Below are positions 14,084 through 20,622 of a stretch of 21,059 nt of DNA, in pieces (positions within the stretch are counted from its first letter, which is position 1; each line of letters opens with the position of its first letter). This stretch comes from JBBTQZ01 sp038065435 (GTDB lineage Bacteria > Patescibacteriota > Minisyncoccia > Phycocordibacterales > WO2-35-19). A program made the translations under genes and the position numbers. The notes under the pieces were generated by a model. It was not told the origin of the DNA. It saw only the letters and a program-made list of their open reading frames with translations, and searched no databases. The stretch is from contig JBBTQZ010000030.1 of the NCBI GenBank assembly GCA_038065435.1, positions 1 through 21,059 of the forward strand, written 5' to 3'.

Positions 14084-15037
14084 ATGAAAACAATTTTAGT
14101 GACGGGGTGTGCTGGTTTTATAGGGAGCAATTTTACTAAGCAATTTAAGGCTATTTTTCCACAAACTAGCATAGTAGGGATCGATGATCTTTCAACTGGT
14201 AGGAAATCAGAGATCGACTCTGGGGTTTTGTTTTATAAGGGTTCGATTACGAATGAGAAATTTTTGGATAAAATATTTCAAAAACATCGTCCTGAGTATG
14301 TGTTTAGTTTTGCGGCCTTACCAAGAGTTTCTTTTTCAGTTCAAAAACCAGTTGAAACCAGTCTCGTCAATATAGTAGGTATTGTAAATTTGCTCAATAT
14401 AGCTAAAAAATATGGTGTGAAGAGATTTATCCACTCATCTTCGTCTTCTGTTTATGGTGGAGCTAAGATTTTACCAACCAAAGAATCAGAAAACTTTCCA
14501 GATCCAAAATCTCCGTATGCAGCTCAAAAATATTCAAACGAATCATTTTGTAAAATTTTTAGTGAACTCTTTGGGATGGATACCGTTTGCCTGCGTTATT
14601 TCAATGTTTATGGTCCCGGCCAATATGGCGATTCTCCTTACTCAACAGTGATCTCAGCTTGGCTTGAATCGATTTATTTCCCAAAAAACAAAAAAGCTTT
14701 TATTGAAGGAGGTGGCAAGCAGTCTAGAGATTTTTGTTATGTTGACAATGTAGTCTCTGCTAATATCTTGGCGATGGAATGCAAGAAGGATTTGAAAGGC
14801 GAGGTATTTAATATTGCTCACGGAGAGCGAACGGTAGTCAATGATATAAAGAATATGATTGAAAAACATACCGGCAAAAAAATAGACCTTGAAAAGAGAC
14901 CAAAAAGAAAAGGGGATGTTTTGCATACTCACGCCGATATAAGTAAGGCTGAGAAGATCCTAAAATACAAGCCAGCTATCAAATTTGAAGCAGGTCTCCA
15001 AAAGACAGTTGAATGGTTTGAATCTAGGAAAAAATAA
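14084..15037 (+). CDS. NAD-dependent sugar epimerase/dehydratase (extended SDR)
   Basis: 317 aa, normal length for this family. The NAD-binding glycine motif is TGCAGFIGSN (G8, G11, G14), with D34/D35 at the end of beta-2. SSSSSVYGG (residues 118-126) supplies the catalytic serine region and Y145-x3-K149 (YAAQK) is the catalytic pair. LRYFNVYGPGQ and RDFCYVDNVV are hallmarks of UDP-glucose 4-epimerase and related UDP-sugar epimerases. The likely role is to supply a nucleotide sugar (for example a galactose- or GalNAc-type donor) to the neighbouring transferases. The exact substrate is not readable, and dehydratase or reductase relatives share these motifs. It sits 3 nt after one GT and 1 nt before the next. 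Confidence 0.9.
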   Translation: MKTILVTGCAGFIGSNFTKQFKAIFPQTSIVGIDDLSTGRKSEIDSGVLFYKGSITNEKFLDKIFQKHRPEYVFSFAALPRVSFSVQKPVETSLVNIVGIVNLLNIAKKYGVKRFIHSSSSSVYGGAKILPTKESENFPDPKSPYAAQKYSNESFCKIFSELFGMDTVCLRYFNVYGPGQYGDSPYSTVISAWLESIYFPKNKKAFIEGGGKQSRDFCYVDNVVSANILAMECKKDLKGEVFNIAHGERTVVNDIKNMIEKHTGKKIDLEKRPKRKGDVLHTHADISKAEKILKYKPAIKFEAGLQKTVEWFESRKK

Positions 15038-15038
15038 A

Positions 15039-16046
15039 ATGAAGATTTTGATTGCAACAGGGATATATCCCCCCAAGATTGGCGGTCCAGCGCAGTATGC
15101 AAAAAATTTAAAAGAATCCTTTGAAAAGATGGGGCATAAGGTCTCTATAAGGACTTATGGTATAGAAGATTTTCTACCTACAGGAATACGTCATCTTTTT
15201 TTCTTTTTTAAGATTATACCAAGTATCATTAATTCAGATATTATTTTCACTTTAGATACTTTTAGTGTTGGTTTGCCTTCTGCGCTAGCTTGTAAAGTTT
15301 TGAATAAGAAATGTATTATAAGAACCGGTGGCGATTTTTTGTGGGAACAATATGTGGAAAGAACAAAGAAAAAAGTTTTGTTAAGGAAGTTTTATAAGAC
15401 TGAACAATCAAACTTTTCTTTTAAGGAGCAAATTATATTTAAACTGACTAAGTGGACTCTTCAAAATGTAAATCATACGATATTTTCTACTGATTGGCAG
15501 AGGCAGATTTTTATTGATGCATATCAAACAGATAAAAATAAAGCCTCGATTGTGGAAAATTTTTATGGGGGAAAAGAAGCTGATTTAGAGCCGATTTCAA
15601 AAGAGTTTATTGGCTCTACTAGAAAGTTGATTTGGAAGAATTTGGATATGCTTGAAACCGTCTTTGAAGAAGTTAAGAAGGTAACATCAGAAACGTCTTT
15701 ATTTTTAAATAATTTGTCGTTTATAGATTTGATAGCAAGACTTAAAAATTCTTATGCCGTGATACTAGTTTCTCTAGGTGATATTAGCCCAAATATGATT
15801 CTCGATGCAATTCGTTTCAACCGGCCGTTTATTTGTACCAAAGAAGTGGGGATTTACGATAGAATAAAGGATGCTGGGATTTTTGTGGATCCTTTGAATA
15901 AAAAAGAGATCGAAGAAGCGGTATCCTGTTTACTTACTCAAGAAGGATATAAAGAAGCCAAAGAAAGAGTTAAAAGTTTTAATTTTGTTCATACATGGGA
16001 TCAAATTGCTAAAGAATTTTTGTCAATTTATTTTAATTTAAAATAA
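15039..16046 (+). CDS. GT-B glycosyltransferase with a D-x7-D donor motif
   Basis: 335 aa from the ATG at 15039, one base after the epimerase stop, with a weak AGGA nine bases upstream. An in-frame TTG inside the epimerase is a worse start. The N-terminus, ILIATGIYPPKIGGPAQYAKNL, is classic GT4. RTGGDFLWEQY and IFSTDWQRQIF follow in the acceptor domain. In the donor domain, where GT4 enzymes have E-x7-E, this protein has GDISPNMILDAIRFNRPF: aspartates at 248 and 256. It is also on the short side for the family. The fold is clear, but whether the substitution keeps normal activity cannot be told. It ends in a TAATG overlap with the next gene. Confidence 0.83.
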   Translation: MKILIATGIYPPKIGGPAQYAKNLKESFEKMGHKVSIRTYGIEDFLPTGIRHLFFFFKIIPSIINSDIIFTLDTFSVGLPSALACKVLNKKCIIRTGGDFLWEQYVERTKKKVLLRKFYKTEQSNFSFKEQIIFKLTKWTLQNVNHTIFSTDWQRQIFIDAYQTDKNKASIVENFYGGKEADLEPISKEFIGSTRKLIWKNLDMLETVFEEVKKVTSETSLFLNNLSFIDLIARLKNSYAVILVSLGDISPNMILDAIRFNRPFICTKEVGIYDRIKDAGIFVDPLNKKEIEEAVSCLLTQEGYKEAKERVKSFNFVHTWDQIAKEFLSIYFNLK

Positions 16047-17590
16047 TGAAAGTTTTATCTATAGGCACTGATCGGAAAATATTTGAGGAAGGCTCGGCGG
16101 TTAGAGAGCGGGCTATTAAGTATGGCAAGCTTTTTGACGAGCTTCATATGGTTGTGTTTTCGACTAGAATTATGAATTATGAATCAAGAATTAAGATTTC
16201 AGAAAATGTTTTTGTTTACCCAACTAATTCACGTAACAAATTACTTTATATTTCTGATGCTTTTAAAATTTCCAAACCCATAATTCATAATTCAGATCCC
16301 ATAATTCAAGATCTGGTAATCTCTGCTCAAGACCCGTTTGAAACCGGTATAGTCGGACTTTTGTTAAAATTAAGATACGGGTTATCGCTCCAGATTCAAC
16401 TCCATACTGATTTTGCCAATAAGTACTTTATCATTCATTCTTTTCTAAATTTCTTAAGATTTCCACTTGGACTGTTTGTTTTGAGTTTTGCTGATTCGGT
16501 ACGGGTTGTATCAAATAGGATAAAAAGATCAATAAACTCTCTATCCCATAATATTGTGGTGTTACCGATATATACACATATAAATGAATTAAGAATTAAG
16601 AATTATGAATTAAGTAAAAATTCAGAAATTATCAAATTTCTGACAGTGGCGAGATTAGAAAAAGAAAAAGATCTAGAAACAGCCATAAAAGCTTTTGCTC
16701 TTGCGGATTTGGATGTCGAAGATCCTGAGCGAAGTCGAAGGACTGTTTTTACTATTGTTGGTGATGGAAGTGAGAGAGAAAGCTTAGAGCTTTTAGCTAA
16801 GAGCTTAGAGATAGAACATAAAGTAAAATTTGTTGGTTGGCAAAGTGATTTGACCGAGTTTTATCAAAATGCCGATATATACATTTCTACTTCTCTATAT
16901 GAAGGTTATGGAATGTCAGTAGTTGAGGCCGCTTCTTATGGTTTACCCCTTGTATTATCAGATGCGGGGGTGGCAGGAGATTTTTTCAAAGATAAAGAAG
17001 AAGCTTTAATCTGTAAACAAAAGGATGTAAATGGCTTTGCTCAAGCGATGTCCTTACTTCTGCCCGATTTGGTTTTGAGAAAAAATATGGGCCAGAAAGC
17101 AAAAGAAGCAGTAAGTAAATATAAAATAAGTTATTCAGAATATTTAGAAAAATATAAAAATTTGATGAAACAAGCCCAAGATTTCCACAATTTAAATTAT
17201 GGATTGTTTAAAAAAAATATCTTATTGCGTTATTTAGTAGCTGGTATTATTGCTGCTTCTACTAACATCGGTTTACTTTATATATTTACTGATATTTTTA
17301 AAATTTGGTATCTTTATTCTTCTCTCCTCTCTTTTGTCATAGCAGTGGTCTTGAGCTTTATACTTCAAAAATTTTGGACATTTAATGATCGCGAGACAGA
17401 AAAAGTCCATCATCAATTTGGTCGATTTTTAGGAGTGGCCATCCTTGGTATTGGTATAAATACTGTTTGTATGTATATTTTAGTTGATATTTTGAGCATT
17501 TGGTATATATTTGCCCAAATCATCACTGGCGCTATTATCGCGATATTCAATTTTTTAATGTATAAATTCTTTATTTTTAGGCAAAAATGA
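16046..17590 (+). CDS. GT4-like glycosyltransferase fused to a GtrA-like membrane domain
   Basis: 514 aa. Residues 1 to about 380 are a GT-B transferase: VLSIGTDRKIFEEGSAVRER at the start, ISAQDPFETG, TVARLEKEKDLETAI, VGDGSERESLE, and SLYEGYGMSVVEAASYGLP with E286 and E294. Residues about 390-514 hold four membrane segments and match the GtrA family: RYLVAGIIAASTNIGLLYI, then LSFILQKFWTFND, and FNFLMYKFFIF at the end. GtrA proteins are thought to flip or handle polyprenyl-phosphate-linked sugars. The fusion would tie a cytoplasmic transferase to that step. The GT part carries three 29-nt repeats (one reversed) and one 20-nt repeat, all in frame. The start overlaps the previous stop (TAATG); the end overlaps the next start (ATGA). 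Confidence 0.9.
   Translation: MKVLSIGTDRKIFEEGSAVRERAIKYGKLFDELHMVVFSTRIMNYESRIKISENVFVYPTNSRNKLLYISDAFKISKPIIHNSDPIIQDLVISAQDPFETGIVGLLLKLRYGLSLQIQLHTDFANKYFIIHSFLNFLRFPLGLFVLSFADSVRVVSNRIKRSINSLSHNIVVLPIYTHINELRIKNYELSKNSEIIKFLTVARLEKEKDLETAIKAFALADLDVEDPERSRRTVFTIVGDGSERESLELLAKSLEIEHKVKFVGWQSDLTEFYQNADIYISTSLYEGYGMSVVEAASYGLPLVLSDAGVAGDFFKDKEEALICKQKDVNGFAQAMSLLLPDLVLRKNMGQKAKEAVSKYKISYSEYLEKYKNLMKQAQDFHNLNYGLFKKNILLRYLVAGIIAASTNIGLLYIFTDIFKIWYLYSSLLSFVIAVVLSFILQKFWTFNDRETEKVHHQFGRFLGVAILGIGINTVCMYILVDILSIWYIFAQIITGAIIAIFNFLMYKFFIFRQK
16167..16195 (+). repeat. 29-nt AT-rich repeat in the GT-GtrA gene, shifted frame
   Basis: A full copy of the heptad element that begins at the second base of a codon, so it is read differently from the others, as RIMNYESRIK. 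It is closest to the copy at 10877-10905. Confidence 0.8.
16279..16307 (-). repeat. 29-nt AT-rich repeat in the GT-GtrA gene, reverse orientation
   Basis: The minus strand carries the heptad element; the gene reads its complement as PIIHNSDPIIQD. It is closest to the copy at 13430-13458. No stop codon results. Confidence 0.75.
16586..16614 (+). repeat. 29-nt AT-rich repeat in the interdomain linker of the GT-GtrA gene
   Basis: The cleanest copy: GAATTAA twice, GAATTAT, GAATTAA, then G. It starts exactly on codon 181 and is read as ELRIKNYEL, in the linker between the two Rossmann domains. Confidence 0.9.
16723..16742 (+). repeat. 20-nt TCCTGAGCGAAGTCGAAGGA element in the GT-GtrA gene
   Basis: An imperfect palindrome (TCCT and AGGA ends) read in frame as AspProGluArgSerArgArg, in a loop before the TVFTIVGDG strand. 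It is more GC-rich than its surroundings. I recall this word as a common dispersed repeat in CPR and some other genomes, but only one copy is in this window. Confidence 0.55.
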
Positions 17591-18618
17591 GATTACTTAT
17601 ATTGACCCAAAAAATAGACAAAGATGATCCGATTCTGGGCTTTTTTCATACCTGGGTTTTCAGATTGTCAGAAAAATTTGAAAGTGTCGTGGTCGTTTGT
17701 TTAAGTAAAGGAGATTTTGATTTACCACAAAATGTTCAAGTTTTTTCTCTTGGTAAGGAAAAAGGTAAAAATCGTTTTTATTATATCTTTCAATTTTTCA
17801 ATCTTTGCTTCTTTCAATCTCTGAAGTATGATGCAGTCTTCGTTCATATGAACCAAGAATATGTTTTGTTGGGTGGATTGTTTTGGAAAATGTTGAGAAA
17901 ACCAGTTTATTTGTGGCGTAATCATCCCCAAGGTAGTATTTTGACTAGATTAGCTGTTTTGTTATCGAACAAAGTATTTTGTACTTCTGATAAGTCTTTT
18001 ACCAAAAGATTTTCTAAAACAATTTTAATGCCTGTGGGGATAGATACGTATCAATTCAAAGATTTAAAAAAGGAAAGAAGTAAAAATTCAATTTTGTTTT
18101 TGAGTAGGATCTCTCTGGTAAAAAGACCCGAATCGTTGATAGAAGCATTAAAAATTTTAAAAGATAAAGATATAAATTTTATTTGTAATTTTTATGGTGA
18201 AGCGCTACCAAAAGATCAAAATTATTTTGAAAATTTAAAAAATAAAATAAAAGAGTATGGTTTGGAAAATAATGTGAAATTTAAGGTTGCGGTGCCGAAC
18301 GATCAGACCCCCAAAATATATAGTGAACATAATATTTTTATAAACCTTACGCCATCGGGAAGTATGGACAAGACTATTTTAGAATCAGTAGCTTGTGGTT
18401 GTATACCGATCGTTGCCAACGATTATTTTAGAGATATTTTTGAACCAGAAATGTTGGTCGGAGAAGATATATACGACATATCGAATAAAATAGAGTTTTG
18501 TCTCAACCTTTTAGAAGAAAGGAAAGATGAGATCAGACAAAGATTGATTAAGTATGTGTCAGAAAATCATAGTTTAAAAATATTAATTGAAAAATTATAT
18601 GCAGAGATACTTCGCTAA
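17587..18618 (+). CDS. GT-B glycosyltransferase (GT4-like)
   Basis: 343 aa. It begins MRLLILTQKIDKDDPILGFF and has VFVHMNQEY and LWRNHPQGS in the acceptor domain, then LMPVGIDTYQF at the junction, ILFLSRISLVKRPESLIEAL and FYGEALPKDQ in the donor domain. The donor motif is TPSGSMDKTILESVACGCIP: the second glutamate (E266) is present, but the first is replaced by glycine, a variant I associate with a subgroup of GT4 enzymes carrying the S-x-DKT-x-LE pattern. Sugar and acceptor are unknown. It overlaps the upstream gene by 4 nt (ATGA), and the downstream fusion gene begins within its last 20 nt, so it is an internal gene of one operon. Confidence 0.87.
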   Translation: MRLLILTQKIDKDDPILGFFHTWVFRLSEKFESVVVVCLSKGDFDLPQNVQVFSLGKEKGKNRFYYIFQFFNLCFFQSLKYDAVFVHMNQEYVLLGGLFWKMLRKPVYLWRNHPQGSILTRLAVLLSNKVFCTSDKSFTKRFSKTILMPVGIDTYQFKDLKKERSKNSILFLSRISLVKRPESLIEALKILKDKDINFICNFYGEALPKDQNYFENLKNKIKEYGLENNVKFKVAVPNDQTPKIYSEHNIFINLTPSGSMDKTILESVACGCIPIVANDYFRDIFEPEMLVGEDIYDISNKIEFCLNLLEERKDEIRQRLIKYVSENHSLKILIEKLYAEILR

Positions 18619-19852
18619 ATACTACCATTCATATTTGGATTCTTTGGTTGATTTTTTAATTCCACGAGGGAAAAGAGTTTTGAGATTGGGTATAAAAATT
18701 GAAATGGAAAAATCGGTTAAATATGATTATGTCGTTCTTAGAGATGTGCTCGGGTATGTGTATGATGTTCAAAATTATTTTAAAGAAATTAAAGATTTAT
18801 TGACAGAAGATGGCAGAATAATAATCACTCAGTATAGTGCTTTTTGGGAACCAGTTTTGCGTCTAGCTTCTTTTTTGGGGTTACGCAAAACTTTGAAAAT
18901 AGAACAGAATTGGCTCTCTATGCATGATCTCCAAAATTTCGCTCATTTAGCTGATTTAGATATGGTGAAAAGTGGGACTAAGATGATAATGCCTTTATAT
19001 ATACCCCTCTTTTCTTCTTTTTTAAATAAAATTGTGGTCAATTTTTTTCCTTTTTCTAGATTAGGGCTTTTCCATTACATCGTTCTCAAGAAGAATCGCA
19101 ACTCTCTACACTTGCAAGCTACGATAAAAGCCCCATCTATTTCAATTGTCGTTCCGGCTCGCAATGAAGCCGGGACGATAGAAAAAATAGCAAGAGACTT
19201 ACCCAAATTGGGCAATTTTACAGAAATCATTTTTATAGAAGGCAATTCTACTGATAATACATATGATGAGATTGTGAGAGTGGCAAATAAATATAAAGAT
19301 AGTAAAAAAATAAAATATGGTAAGCAAAAAGGTAAAGGAAAAGGTGATGCCGTAAGGCTTGGATTTGAGATGGCTGAAGGAGATATTTTGACTATATTTG
19401 ATGCTGATATGACGGTGCCAGCAGAAGAGATGGGTAAGTTTTATGATGCCATCGTCGAAGGGAAGGGGGATTTTATAAATGGTTCTAGATTGGTTTACCC
19501 GCTAGAAAAAGACTCAATGCGTGTTTTAAATTTTATTGCCAATAAATTTTTTAGTTTGGCTTTTAGTTATTTGCTTGGCCAAAGACTCAAGGATACTTTG
19601 TGTGGGACCAAAGTTTTGTGGAAAAAAGATTATGAAAGTATAAAAAATAATCGAGCATTTTTTGGTGACTTTGACCCATTTGGTGACTTTGATTTGCTTT
19701 TCGGCGCTGCCAAGCTCAATCTCAAAATTATAGATTTGCCGATACATTACAAAGAACGAGCTTATGGAGTTACCAATATTAGCCGGTTCCGCCACGGCTG
19801 GCTGCTCTTAAAGATGGTGGTTTTTGCTGCGAGGAAAATAAAGTTTATATAA
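18599..19852 (+). CDS. Remnant methyltransferase domain fused to a GT2 glycosyltransferase
   Basis: 417 aa from the ATG at 18599; a TTG at 18587 would add four residues. Residues 1 to about 165 resemble a class I SAM methyltransferase: FAKYYHSYLDSLVDFLIPRG, then YDYVVLRDVLGYVYDVQNYF, GRIIITQYSAFWEPVLRLAS, and QNWLSMHDL. The glycine-rich SAM loop and the segment between motifs I and post-II are missing: GKRVLRLGIK runs straight on to YDYVVL. Residues about 180-417 are a DPM1-like GT2 domain: ISIVVPARNEAGTIE, FIEGNSTDNT, the metal-binding FDADMTVP (D268, D270), FINGSRLVYP and DTLCGTKVLWKKDY. GT2 enzymes of this type charge polyprenyl phosphate with a sugar. The transferase half looks intact; the methyltransferase half probably cannot bind SAM. 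It overlaps both neighbours. Confidence 0.87.
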   Translation: MQRYFAKYYHSYLDSLVDFLIPRGKRVLRLGIKIEMEKSVKYDYVVLRDVLGYVYDVQNYFKEIKDLLTEDGRIIITQYSAFWEPVLRLASFLGLRKTLKIEQNWLSMHDLQNFAHLADLDMVKSGTKMIMPLYIPLFSSFLNKIVVNFFPFSRLGLFHYIVLKKNRNSLHLQATIKAPSISIVVPARNEAGTIEKIARDLPKLGNFTEIIFIEGNSTDNTYDEIVRVANKYKDSKKIKYGKQKGKGKGDAVRLGFEMAEGDILTIFDADMTVPAEEMGKFYDAIVEGKGDFINGSRLVYPLEKDSMRVLNFIANKFFSLAFSYLLGQRLKDTLCGTKVLWKKDYESIKNNRAFFGDFDPFGDFDLLFGAAKLNLKIIDLPIHYKERAYGVTNISRFRHGWLLLKMVVFAARKIKFI

Positions 19853-20607
19853 TGCCAGAAATTAATATAGAACAACATAATATAGAGATTCAGAAAAATT
19901 TGGAATCGTGGCAGAAGAAGCCGTTGTTGCGCGAGATTTACAGAGGGTTTTATAACTTGATTTTGGGGTGGGTGAGAAAAGATTTAAAAGGAGAGACGGT
20001 AGAATTGGGGTCGGGGATTGGGAACTTCAAAAGTGTTTATCCAGAGTGTATTGCAACCGACATTTTCCCAAATCCTTGGATTGACCAAGTTGAAAGTGCT
20101 TACAAACTTTCTTTTTCTGATAATTCCGTTTCTAACTTAGTGATGTTTGATGTTTTTCATCATCTAGCATATCCGGGCTCTGCTTTATTGGAAGCCAAGA
20201 GGGTTTTGATCAGAGAGGGAAGAGTTATAATTTTTGAACCTTACATTTCACTTTTTGGTCTTCTGGTTTACGGTTTTTTACATCATGAGCCCGTTGGTTT
20301 ATTTCAAAAAATAAATTGGCTTTGTCCAAATGGCGAAAACCCCGATGCCAAATATTATGCTGCACAAGGTAATGCTACGAGAATATTTGGAGGAAGCTTA
20401 AAGCTTAGAGCTAAAAGGTTAAAGGATTGGAAAATAATAGAAATCAAAAAAATATCGGCGATTTCTTATGTTTTGTCGGGCGGATTTAGTAAACCTAGTT
20501 TTTATTCCCTTAAATTTTTGCCATTTATTAAGAAAATAGAGAAAATATTAGACTTACTGCCACACCTCTTTGCCACTAGAATTCTAGTTGTTTTAGAGAA
20601 GAAATAG
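19852..20607 (+). CDS. Class I SAM-dependent methyltransferase
   Basis: 251 aa. The SAM-binding motif I is VELGSGIGNF (E51 and the glycines that follow), with D70 in ATDIFPNPW at the end of beta-2, then LSFSDNSVSNLVMFDVFHHL (motif II/III region) and EAKRVLIREGRVIIFEPY, matching the Methyltransf_11 type. C-terminal residues form a hydrophobic segment (SLFGLLVYGFLHHEP) and a helical cap. It probably methylates a sugar or a polyprenyl-linked intermediate, judging only from the cluster around it. Its ATG overlaps the preceding stop (TAATG). In contrast to the defective domain just upstream, the SAM site here appears complete. Confidence 0.88.
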   Translation: MPEINIEQHNIEIQKNLESWQKKPLLREIYRGFYNLILGWVRKDLKGETVELGSGIGNFKSVYPECIATDIFPNPWIDQVESAYKLSFSDNSVSNLVMFDVFHHLAYPGSALLEAKRVLIREGRVIIFEPYISLFGLLVYGFLHHEPVGLFQKINWLCPNGENPDAKYYAAQGNATRIFGGSLKLRAKRLKDWKIIEIKKISAISYVLSGGFSKPSFYSLKFLPFIKKIEKILDLLPHLFATRILVVLEKK

Positions 20608-20615
20608 GTTATATT
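20588..20615 (+). promoter_or_regulatory. Promoter of the GT-C gene
   Basis: TTGTTT (20588-20593), a 16-nt spacer and TATATT (20610-20615), ending 7 nt before the ATG at 20623. The GGAG directly touching the ATG is too close to act as a Shine-Dalgarno sequence, so a leaderless message is again predicted. Confidence 0.5.
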
Positions 20616-20622
20616 AAAGGAG

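Noticed and set aside
10877..16614. CRISPR-like array of 29-nt repeats
   Set aside because: Spacing is irregular (tens to thousands of bases), orientation is mixed, most copies are inside genes, and no cas gene is present.
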